A stretch of 64,000 nt of DNA from assembly GCF_001625215.2 (NCBI RefSeq), contig NC_030388.2, forward strand, positions 20,024,058-20,088,057, given 5' to 3'. Both the position numbers and the translations under genes were made by a program. The stretch comes from Daucus carota subsp. sativus (taxonomy: Eukaryota > Streptophyta > Magnoliopsida > Apiales > Apiaceae). Below the pieces are notes generated by a model, which was not told the origin of the DNA, searched no databases, and saw only the letters and a program-made list of their open reading frames with translations. Positions 12,901 to 23,859 of this stretch are shown here, piece after piece (position 1 is the first letter of the stretch; each line of letters starts with the position of its first letter).

Positions 12901-15900
12901 GAAGCAAATGAAAATTACAACAACTACTCTAATCACTTCATATTTAAAATACAGATTTCGTTAATTCATTTGATTCTCTCTCGTCGCATTTCGTAGGCGT
13001 ATCAAAACAACTACCAAAAGACTAAAAAATACTCCCTCTGTTTTTTTATATGACGCTTTGACTTTTGGCACACATTTTTAAGTGCTTTGACCGGGTAGTT
13101 AAAAATATTATTTTTTAAATTTTCTTTTTCTGAATAAAAATTTTGATTATATATTATTATTCAGAAAAAGAAAATTCAAAAAATAATATTTTTAACTACC
13201 CGGTCAAAGCACTTAAAAATGTGTGCCAAAAGTCAAAGCGTCATATAAAAAAAACAGAGGGAGTAACACGTTACATAGTTTAATTAATGAAAGGATAAGG
13301 GGCAAGGCCAACAACAATATTTTTTAAAATTTTTGAGACAATTTTTAGAATATCTGATATCTCCCGCTCTAATATTTAAGGCACTAATCAATATAAGGTG
13401 CCTGCACAACTGCATATGGACTTGTTTATGTAATCTTTTATATATTATTCTTATATGTTGCATAAATATTTTCTATTTTATTCTTTGAAAATGTTTCTGA
13501 ATATATTTTAAAAATAAATTTTATTCAATTATGATATATAAATAATACACACATGTGTATATAAGTTCGTACTGCAATACAAATCATTAAATACAAACTA
13601 AATAAAATTCAACCCGATTAGTTAGAATGAGAAGGCACTTGGCGCCGGGGAATGACACCGAGGTGGATCGAAATGGGACCCACATGGGTCTAGTAAGGTT
13701 TGTAAGGTCGGGATGAGGTCTGGTGGAAACGTGGTGCGACCAAATATTGACTCTTAATGCTGTTTGGAGCATGTCTAACGTCTATGCAAATCTTGACGAG
13801 GCTCTCGTGGATTCGGGGTGGATTGAGTGGCAGAGCTGATGGGTGATGGGTGCTAGATAAGTGATGACATATAAGCGATGTTGTTTAGGATAATTTGTAT
13901 TGAGCGATTCTCTGTTTATATGCATGGTCCATTATATTAATTAATTTAAAAAGTTAGTGGACAAACAAGTTATACATCAGAATTTGGAGAAAAAAATTGA
14001 AACAATTTTTGGATGTCGCAGCATGTTTTTCTTTTACTAAAATAAAACATAAATGGAGGAATCGTTTCTTTACCGCTTCTATTGAACGGAAACTATTCTC
14101 CATCTCAAATTAGATGAATTAGTTGATTTTAGTCAAATAATTTAAAATGTGTTGATCATCTATTTTCATAATTTTTTTCTAAATTTATTGTTACAAATTA
14201 AAACTGAGTTAGATCTTTTGACACACAAACCAAAACTTTTAACCAAAAAATTTCTCAAAACAGCTTTTTTAAAACTAATTTTTTTCATCCAAACCTCTAT
14301 TTCAATCTGCAAACTACCAAACATTAACTACCAAACATTAATATTAACAGATAAACATTAACATTATCGGATTTTAGTGATCAAACTTCTAAAAATCTAA
14401 AATCTCTAATTTTACCCAAAACTGTACTCATCTGTTTTTTAATATATGACGTTTGACTTTTTGGCACACACTTTTAAGTGCTTTGACTAGGTGGTTAAAA
14501 ATATTATTTTTGAAATTTTATTTTTCTGATCAAAGTTTCAATTCACAAAAAAAATCCATTGAAAATAATTTTTACTACTCGGTCAACCCACTTAAAAATA
14601 CACGTCCAAGTCAAAAGTGTCATATATAAAAAGGGTCTTTCTACTGTGTGCCCATGGGCACACATTATACACTAAATTTAATGAGTTTGGTGAATTCTAA
14701 TTGGTGGACTTTGTGTAAATGCAAGGGGGTCATTCTTATTTATGATGAAATGACCAATAAAAATGCACCAAATTTATAGAAGTTAGTGTTTATTGGGGCC
14801 GTTTGGGTGAGCTTAAAATAAGTGCTTCTTGATTAAAGTGAAAAAGTGAAGTAGAAGTTAGAATCAAGTTAAGACTTAAAGTGTTTGGGAAAGAAGTAGA
14901 AGCTGTGAGAGAAAAGCTAGCATTTATAACTTTTAAAAAGTGTTTCTGCTTTTTTACACAAACGGTTCAAGAATAACAAAAGCCAACTTCTTCTCAAAAG
15001 AAACACTTCTCTTTTGTACCCAAACAGGCCCATTGTGTGCCCATGAAACACCATAGAAAAACGGATTAAAAAATATAAAAAAACAAGAGGGAGTATTATA
15101 AGGTCAACCCAGGTTAATCTAGCTGTGCAGAGTGAATGATCTTTATCGTTTTGGGATCCGCGTGGTATTGGGAAGGAAGTGCCCGGAATTCCACCAGAAT
15201 TTATCTAGTCGATATGTGCATGGGAGTAATTAGGGACTCATCAATGCAAGTCAACGCCTCACACTCTCCAAGCTAGAATGCAATTACATTATCCTGTCAT
15301 TTTTGTACTCTTCGAAAACGAGAGTTCCACACATATTTTAACATCTGGTTTTTGAGTGTCCATCATCATATGCTATAAGCGGGATTTTACAAGTTTCACT
15401 ACAAGAAAATCCGGAATTACCAACGGAATATTTCGTTGGTAAAAGTGATATTCTGTTGGCAATTCAAAATTGCAACGGAATTACCAACGGAAACAACGGT
15501 TACTAAAAACCTCGTTGGTAATCTTTTTCCAACAGAATATGTATTTCTGATGGTAATATAGCAACCGAATACCAACCGACTAGGAGGCTGTAAGAAAAAA
15601 TCATATCCCAACGGATTATTCCGTTGTTAACTTGCCAACAGGCAAAAAACTGTTGGTATTTTACCAACGGAATTCCGTTGGATTATTCCATTGTTAAATT
15701 TGACTCATTTTTATTGGCTTTCGTATCTTAATAATGATGAATCCCTGCATATACAATCACAGTTATATAAGCCTGAGTTGGACATCCAATTGCTTCGAGG
15801 GTGAAGGTATCAAATCTATAGATAGGGGGCGCACCAACTAATATCACCCAAACATATAAAATTCTGCTTTTAACATGTGCTCATGGGCAGACTAGACAAA

Positions 15901-16127
15901 CCCTTTAACATTTTCATATTGTATGATTATCTTAAAATATATTTTAAATAAAATTTTATATATTAAATTTTGTTAAACACAAAATTTTTGAAAAACAAGT
16001 TATAAAACTATATTTTGAAAAAGTCTTATAATACGTGTCAAATGATGAAAAAAAATCGTATAAAAATAAGTGAGATGGAGGGAGTATAGTTTAATTTTTA
16101 AAGGGTCAAGTTTAGCAAATTGGTGAG

Positions 16128-16201
<74 letters not shown>

Positions 16202-17975
16202 GTCAGGTTCGAGATAGAACCAAGTTATTGTTAGAACTTAGAACTCGCTAAGGACCATTAGATCTAAGTATATTATATGGTTGAGATTGAAATTACATTT
16301 AATTATGAAGTACTATATGCATTAAATATGTACATATTTATGACCATTAACTAATCACTTTAAATAAAATGACTTACTTACCATAACTAGTTTTAGTTTT
16401 AAATATAATTATTATATATTGCTGCAGTATACTCTATTTTTATGTCATATATTCATTAAAACAAAAAAATACTATTGCAGTATATCATAAATTATACTCT
16501 TACATTATTGTCGAACTAATACAAAAATAACATAACCATAGTATATACCATTGCAGTATATGTAAGTAATAGATAAAATAATAGATTCAATTCATCAACA
16601 CGATATTAGCTAAAATGAAATAATTAGTGAATTCATTATTTTATTGTAACTTAAATATACTGCAATGATATACCATAGTATATTTATAAATTGATTTGAT
16701 TTTTTTATCTATTACTTAGATATACTGCAATGGTATACAATAATTATATCATGTGTGATATATTTCCTGAAATAGTGAGATATGATATATAATTTATTAC
16801 CTAATATAATGTGAAATATAATGTGTGCTTTAATGAGGGAAGATATTAAATGATTAAATCATTTAAAGCACACATTATATTTCACATTATATTAGGTAAT
16901 AAATTATATATCATATCTCACTATTTCAGGAAATATATCACACATGATATAATTATTGTATACCATTGCAGTATATCTAAGTAATAGATAAAAAAATCAA
17001 ATCAATTTATAAATATACTATGGTATATCATTGCAGTATATTTAAGTTACAATAAAATAATGAATTCACTAATTATTTCATTTTAGCTAATATCGTGTTG
17101 ATGAATTGAATCTATTATTTTATCTATTACTTACATATACTGCAATGGTATATACTATGGTTATGTTATTTTTGTATTAGTTCGACAATAATGTAAGAGT
17201 ATAATTTATGATATACTGCAATAGTATTTTTTTGTTTTAATGAATATATGACATAAAAATAGAGTATACTGCAGCAATATATAATAATTATATTTAAAAC
17301 TAAAACTAGTTATGGTAAGTAAGTCATTTTATTTAAAGTGATTAGTTAATGGTCATAAATATGTACATATTTAATGCATATAGTACTTCATAATTAAATG
17401 TAATTTCAATCTCAACCATATAATATACTTAGATCTAATGGTCCTTAGCGAGTTCTAAGTTCTAACAATAACTTGGTTCTATCTCGAACCTGACCCTATA
17501 TATATATATAGGGATAGGATCAAATAAAAACTTTTTTAAGTTACAAACTTACAAACTTTTTTTTATTCACCCATCGTGTTAATCCTTAGTTATAATAAGT
17601 ATCCATGTTGAAAATTCTTCAAAAAACATCACAATTTTTAAAAATAACGCATAAATAAATCGCGTTTTCAACACATTTATAACTGGGGTTCAACATTGGG
17701 TGTTGAACACTAATTATCATTGTGTTGAATATATCTAAAAAGATGTTTAAACTATACCTCTGGGGTTTGGGTAGGGTCTAGAAACATAAATATTAGTTAA
17801 ATAACATGTTTACCTTAGTTTTTAGTTTTTACATTTAAAAATTGGTTTATGTACTTCTCCACCACTATTTTAATCGATGTTCAACAAAATATGATAAAAA
17901 AATGTTGAACTCAAGTTATATATGTGTTGAACAAAAAAAGTTTGTAAGTTTGTAAGTTTGTACCAGAACCCTCCC

Positions 17976-18039
<64 letters not shown>

Positions 18040-18460
18040 GTAGCACTCCATAGCATACCCTCTTATATGGAGTTACGTAGCACACCATTATAAATATATA
18101 CATAATATATATTCTATTATATTTTTTATGAAATATAATTGCAAATTTTGATTATTAAACCGAAAACGAAGTTATACAATTTTTTTATTCCAAAGATCAT
18201 CTAAAATTATGCAATATCTCAACATGATTCTATAACAGAATAATAATCATCCAGAATTATTCTGTTGTAGAATCAGTTTCGAAAATATATTTTTTTAATC
18301 AAATTTTTAAGTGTTAAATTACTTAAAATAGATTTATTTTACAGTATTATATATTAAAATCATGGTTTATATGTATTTTATAACAGAATTTATAATAAAA
18401 TTGATGATTTATAGTGGCGCACTATGTAACTCCATATAAGGAGTCCCTCTTTGGAATGTT

Positions 18461-18503
<43 letters not shown>

Positions 18504-21405
18504 GTTGAGTTCTAGAGAGACCCTTCATCTCAAGAGACCTGAGATACCATATCTAGACTATTGATTAACTAGTATTTGAATACATTACTAAATACATCAT
18601 TCAATGGCATTACTGTAAATATATATTATAATGAAGGCTTTCAAGTTGTATTCTAACTCTCTGTATGTTGCTAATATTTAGGGATTGCATGATCTTTTCT
18701 ATTTTGGAAAGAAATCATTGTCATTTATTACATTTTGAATTCAATTTAAACACTGAATGCTCTAGTATTATATAATCATCTTTAATCTTTAATCTAGCTC
18801 ATTTTGCTAAGATTTGTCCTTTTATTATATTAGTTAGAGTATATATCATAATCCTTTGGATTCGTCTAAAGAACACTAATTTAAACTTCGATTATTTTTT
18901 TTGTTCTTTTGATATTCTTAGAACGTTAACGTTCAATATGTTATTATGATCCTATATCATAATTCAAAACACTTGATATAGAACACTATGTTTGCAAAAC
19001 AAAAAAAATGTTGTTAGATCTCTAATTAGAATCTTAGTATTTGAGAACACCTTAATGAATCTCCATAATAATTAAATTAATAAATATCTATTAGTAAATT
19101 TTAAAAAAAACACACGTGTAGTTTTTTGAGAACACTTTAATGAATCTCCATATTAATCAAAATAAGGAATCTCTATTTGTAAATATTAAAAAAAACACAA
19201 CCATGTATTTTTATTCAATTGCAATGTAGCACTTGAAAGAATCTCTACAAAAGAACATATTGAATTAATATTTAAATTTTTTAAATTAGTATGTAAAATA
19301 ATTTATAAAAATATCGCTCACTTGGCACACAAGACACTTAATCGAATAATTGTTTTAAAATTTATTATCTAAAATTAAATAAAACACAAAGGTGCAATTT
19401 TTGTCGTATGTGTACGTAACATCTTAAGGAATATCTATAAAATCAGTAAGAAAAAATAAATTTTAAAATATTAATTATTCATAAGATATGTTATATCTGT
19501 GAAGAAATCATTGATTAATATAAAACTTAATGAAATAAGTTAAAATATTTATATCTTGTCATTTAACTTTTAATAAAACAAGATATTTGATGTGAAATTG
19601 TTATCATGTGTCTAAGAAAACACCTTAAAGAATCCTGTGAAAATAAGTTGGTAAATTAATATAAAAAAGATATGAGGTTGTAGGTAAAATATATTTAGAT
19701 GCAACGTAAGTATGAGATTTTTTTCTTTAAATCACAATAATAATAAATATAAACGATTTTGAAGATACTAATTATTCTTATCACTTTCACGAACACGTTA
19801 TGGAATCTCTTTATAAATTAAACGTTAGATCTTTAATACAAACTTTTCAAATCTCTATTCACCTTCCCAAATTTCCAGATTAATTTTCTCACATTTTAAA
19901 AAATAATAAATTTATGAGAGATTAATTTGAATATCTAGTGAAATATTTGTTTTTTTAAATTTTATAACGTCAATATCTATATAAAAAAAAATTTTAAAAT
20001 ACATTATCTACTTTTAATTGATGGTAAAAGGACATTATTGATTTTATTATGTATTTGAAAATTATTAAAAATAGGAATTCAACTAAGATTAAAAGAAAAT
20101 GAATAATTTTTAACACTCCCTTTACGAACACCCTAAGAAATCTCCCGATCATATTTTCCCACCTTGAACCGGCTTCCTGTTCTATCAAAAATAATACAAA
20201 AAAATTTAATTTTATCGTGTGTATAAGGAACACCTTAAAGAATCTTGTGAAATTAAGTTAATAATTTAATATAAAAAGGTATAAATTAGACAATAAAAAA
20301 TAGCAATAAATACAATATATTTTGCGGAAATCACAAGTAGAACCTCATTGATATCATTGTAATTTTATTTATTTTAATATTAAAATGTATTTATTCTTAT
20401 CACTATATGAACAAGTTATGGAATCTCCATAATTAAAAAATTAAATCATTAATAGCAACCTTTTTAATTTTCTATATGAAATTCTTATCATGTTTCTCAT
20501 GAACACTTTAAAGAAGTAAACATGAAATTATAATAAATAAGAAAGATAGATCGTTAAATTATGAAAAGATTTGTTCTAATTATGGGAATAATATGCAATA
20601 ATGATCTTTACGTTTCTTTAGCAACTAAAGCGTGTGCAATTATGTGAATATTCTTTACAATCTTGTGACACATAGTAATAAAACTGATTATCTTTTTAAT
20701 ATGGTAATAATGATGATTGAATACACATTTATTATGTATATGGAAATCGTATTTAAAGTTGACAAATACTATCCTTGTAGTGTTAAACATGTATTAATAC
20801 TAATATAGATGTATATCATTTAAGCCATAGGATCAGATAATAATCAATGGTCAGATGAACGGTCTCTCGAGTCTCTCCCTAAGCTCTGGTCTCTTTTGAA
20901 CCTCCCCCTATATAGGGTTGATATATATATATATATATATATATATAGGGATAGGATCAAATAAAAACTTTTTTAAGTTACAAACTTACAAACTTTTTTT
21001 TATTCTCCCATCGTGTTAATCCTTAGTTATATAAAGTATCTATGTTGAAAATTCTTCAAAAAAAATCACAATTTTTAAAAATAACGCATAAATAAATCGC
21101 GTTTTCAACATATTTATAACTGGGGTTCAACATCGGGTGTTGAACACTAATTATCATTGTGTTGAATATATCTAAAAAGATGTTTAAACTATACCTCTGG
21201 GGTTTGGGTAGGGTCTAGAAACATAAATATTAGTTATATAACATGTTTATCTTAGTTCTTACATTTAAAAATTGGTTTACGTACTTCTCCACCACTATTT
21301 TAATCGATGTTCAACAAATTATGTTAAAAAAATGTTGAACTCAAAGTTATATATGTGTTGAACAAAAAAAGTTTGTAAGTTTGTAAGTTTGTACCAGAAC
21401 CCTCC

Positions 21406-21465
<60 letters not shown>

Positions 21466-22586
21466 AAAAGAATTTATAAATTATTATATAAAAGTTATAT
21501 CTAACCTATTTTGATATTTACTTTTTAATTTGTTTTATAAAATAATATATAAAAGATTGGTTATAATCTTTGGTGATCAATTTTTTCTGAAAGTCCAAAC
21601 ATGATAATTTCATTCCCTTTCTGATAGAGTATGTTACCAATTTGTCATATCCTTATAAATTGCTTACTCAATGAATTTGAAGTAGAAGGCAACATTAATA
21701 AATCTAACCATGATTCCAATTGCAGCAGTAATAGCCTTTCCTTGTCCCATGCTATATTCTCCGGAAGCCAGCACATAATGGGGCTTGTTTTTCTGAGCAA
21801 TTTGCACAGGAACAAAGATTTAATTATGAACTATGCACAACACATAATTAAAATGAATAATTAGTTGATCAAATAGTCTTTTTACCTTGTCTATGTCCAG
21901 ATCAGTTAACTGATTTAGTGTACCCACATAGATGTTTAAGAAAACGAATGGGAGCACTGCCTGCATTTAGACAACAACTCAAGATCTTGAAAGAATCATT
22001 AGTCTTATGTTAAGTGTACACATTTATTCAGCATACGAAACCTTGAGCATTCCTACGAAAAATTCAGGTGACAGATCTCCGAATGAAGTCAAAGGCAGTA
22101 GTGATACCGAAACTACGCCAGTAACCTGTTGCAGAGAAACTATTTTATATGATCTGCAGAAAATAGCTGGATACGATAAACAAGAAGATATAGAAGAGAA
22201 CTAACCGTGCCAGTAACACTATGCAGACGACAAAACCTGCGAAACACATCGCATTTCCTCCATATATCACTCTGTGCTGTTACTTTGTTATTATCATCTT
22301 TTGGCTGCAGTGCAGATTCATCTTTTAAAGTTGCACCAAAAGTCTGTCCAATTTGGTTTTTGTTTCGTGTTCGCTGGTTAACACTGCTGACTATAGAGAT
22401 TGAATGTAGAGTCAGAACTCAAATATCGAGTTTTGCGTTATAATACTTGTACGAGTTCATCATCAGAAGCTAGGCGTTTAAATTGAAATTAGTTAAAGAA
22501 CTAGAATATGCAGATATGGCAGCGAGGTAAATGTAATGATTGCAAAGATAAAAGGTACCTTCTCGTAGAGTTTGTGTTTGTGCCAT
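9981..22586 (-). CDS. UbiA-family aromatic prenyltransferase A (coumarin-type candidate), 12 exons
   Basis: Membrane-bound prenyltransferase of the plastid homogentisate/phenolic branch, which puts a prenyl group on an aromatic ring. Exons (minus strand): 22586-22559, 22390-22206, 22125-22042, 21960-21886, 21792-21709, 12273-12184, 11980-11882, 11780-11685, 11397-11326, 10973-10875, 10652-10548, 10022-9981. All have GT-AG borders and join in frame to 352 residues. First Asp motif NQLTDLDID at 115-123, second KDIPDVAGD at 247-255; several hydrophobic helices; end LIQFIR. The predicted start, MAQTQTLRE, gives almost no transit peptide, unlike gene B (38 residues longer). Intron 5 is 9.4 kb and stuffed with transposons. 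Umbelliferone is one plausible acceptor given the C2'H relic nearby, but homogentisate or flavonoid acceptors cannot be excluded. Confidence 0.85.
12529..12689. mobile_element. Small MITE with TAACACACA-type inverted ends
   Basis: The left end taacacacactttcagtg and right end ctccattac...gtgtgtta are inverted copies, with further matching inside (tttcaaggg / cccttgaaa). It lies in intron 5 of prenyltransferase A. Confidence 0.6.
13032..13263. mobile_element. Hairpin MITE (near-perfect 232-bp palindrome)
   Basis: Ends ctccctctg / cagagggag are flanked by TA. The two arms (about 110 bp each) are almost perfectly complementary around the ATATATTATTAT centre. A nearly identical copy is at 37201-37434 and an eroded relative at about 14430-14632. 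Confidence 0.85.
13264..14429. other. Intron 5 filler, no gene seen
   Basis: AT-rich intron sequence absent from gene B. A moderately GC-rich patch at 13600-13860 has short open frames but no recognisable protein. Confidence 0.4.
14633..15063. mobile_element. GTGTGCCCATGGGCACAC-ended element carrying a second nested MITE
   Basis: Outer element: left end ctgtgtgcccatgggcacac, right end gtgtgcccatg...ccatagaaaaacgg. Inner element 14795-15031 starts ggggccgtttgggt and ends acccaaacaggccc, flanked by att on both sides. Degenerate hairpin-MITE sequence precedes it at 14430-14632. Confidence 0.7.
15397..15700. mobile_element. CACTA-type terminus, solitary
   Basis: Starts CACTACAAGAAAAT at 15397 and continues with many ACCAACGGAA / TTCCGTTGGT subterminal units to about 15690. 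No matching TAGTG end follows, so this is a truncated element. Confidence 0.65.
16200..17496. mobile_element. 1.3-kb palindromic foldback element in (TA)n
   Basis: Starts GGGTCAGGTTCGAGATAG and ends with its exact complement, CTATCTCGAACCTGACCC. The two arms of roughly 630 bp appear nearly identical and turn around a loop of about 30 bp near 16832-16861. The arms repeat the motif TTGCAGTATA many times. No protein is encoded. Confidence 0.85.
17511..17976. mobile_element. (TA)n-targeting element, copy 1
   Basis: Starts GGGATAGGATCAAATAAAAA and ends GTACCAGAACCCTCCCC. Imperfect inverted ends are built from repeated ACAAACTT / AAGTTTGT. A second copy lies at 20948-21407, over 90% alike by eye. 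Confidence 0.75.
18038..18463. mobile_element. (TA)n-targeting element with TAGCACTCC end
   Basis: Starts GGGTAGCACTCCATAG and ends in GGAGTCCCTCTTTGGAATG. Subterminal stretches TATATGGAGTTAC / GTAACTCCATATA are inverted. A relative in opposite orientation lies upstream of gene B at 44925-45355. Confidence 0.7.
18502..20908. mobile_element. 2.4-kb (TA)n-targeting element with internal periodic repeat
   Basis: Starts GGGTTGAGTTCTAGAGAGAC, ends GGTCTCTTTTGAACCTCCCCC, so the ends are imperfect inverted repeats. Inside, a degenerate unit like GAACACCTTAAAGAATCTC recurs at least eight times at uneven spacing. No open frame resembles a transposase. Confidence 0.65.
20948..21407. mobile_element. 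(TA)n-targeting element, copy 2
   Basis: Same sequence and ends as the element at 17511-17976, in the same orientation, separately embedded in TA repeats. Confidence 0.75.
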
Positions 22587-22682
22587 GGCTTGATTCTTGG
22601 CTTCAACGCGGGGTGATTACTTCAGAAACTAGCCATGTATGCAGTTATAAGGTTTTAGATTTCAGTGCTTATCAAATTACTA

Positions 22683-22900
22683 CCTCCATCCCAAATTAGA
22701 TGTCCCCGTTGACTTTGGGCACGTAACTTTAGGTGCATTCCGTCTACTTCCGAAATTTATTTTTTTATTTTTTCTTTTATAAATGAAAATTTATTTTGCA
22801 AAAATAAAATTTTAAAAATAAGTCACGTATCTATGCGGTCAATGAACCTTAAATTGTGTGCCCAAAGTCAACGGGGCCATCTAATTTGGGATGGAGGGAG
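22683..22900. mobile_element. Stowaway-like MITE
   Basis: Inverted ends CCTCCATCCCAAATTAGATG / CATCTAATTTGGGATGGAGG, flanked by TA, 97 bp upstream of the prenyltransferase A start codon. An eroded relative is at 48640-48870. Confidence 0.85.
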
Positions 22901-22909
22901 TACAAAGTA

Positions 22910-23858
22910 CTCCCTCCCTCCCATAATTCTTGGTTTGTTTGACTTTTTATGGTCAAATTGACCGAACTTTGACTACAAGTTATATGTAATTCTCTCTTGT
23001 AATTTTAAAAATATATAATATGCATAATAAGAGAAAAAAGTTCTATGGAGACTGATTTTTGTGGAGGCTTTAGAGACTTAATCACAACCATCTATTTCTT
23101 ACCCATCCAAGGGTTGCAGATATTTGTTCTGCACATTCGTTTTTTCTCCCTATCATGTCCTACACTTCTAAATCTGTGAACAACAAGCAAAAACCTTTAA
23201 ATCCTGCCTAACATAAAATAATAATTCCATAATATTGGTGTTCAATCACCGAAATACTAACAGATAAAAACTATAATTGCATACAAAACAAAGATGTAAT
23301 TGGACATTGCTATGATTGGCACTGAACTCATTGTCATTGTCCTGCAACGAATTGAATTTGTTGCGAGACAAAATAACACTTAGATATATCACAAATATGC
23401 GGGACAAATTATTAATATTATATTACTAGAAATGCAGGACAAGAATAGTGTAAATTATATATAAAGATAGTTTTGAATTAAAATTAAAATAAAAAATGCA
23501 AGACAAGAATATTAATAATACATTACTAGAAATGCAGCACAAGAATAATGTAAATTATTAATATTACATTACTAGAAATGCAGGACAAAAAATATTTAAT
23601 CATGTCCATTAATTGCGAGATTATCTTAACGGTAGATCTTGTGGTCTATAAGGACTCCAAAGTTTTTGGTCTCCATTGAACCCAACTCTGCATGATAAAG
23701 TACGTAAAATATATTTTTTAATGATATAATTTTTATGATTGTTCTAATTAATCATATTATATATGTAATTTGTGATCAAAGTTTCGTCAATTTGACCATC
23801 AAAAGTCAAACAAGCCAAAAAATATGGGACAGAGCCAAAAAATATGGGACGGTGAGAG
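22910..23858. mobile_element. Stowaway-like MITE split by a second element
   Basis: Outer ends tccctccctcccataattc and aatatgggacggtgagag match each other inverted. The inner part, about 23030-23691, has ends GTTCTATGGAGACTGA / GACC...TTGAACCC-like and holds three copies of TTACTAGAAATGCAGGAC. Confidence 0.6.
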
Positions 23859-23859
23859 T

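Larger units (their letters stand above)
16134..21465. repeat. Stack of five elements embedded in (TA)n tracts
   Basis: Pure TA tracts at about 16134-16199, 17497-17510, 17981-18037, 18464-18501, 20927-20947 and 21408-21461 separate five distinct elements. In gene B the flanks meet directly: A has gagaatta...ttattaaaag while B has gagacttatagtattaaaag (about 43270). The whole 5.3-kb block therefore lies at one ancestral site. Confidence 0.8.

Noticed and set aside
16400..17290. CRISPR-like spacing of repeated words
   Set aside because: Plant nuclear context, irregular spacing, inverted symmetry; it is part of a foldback transposon.
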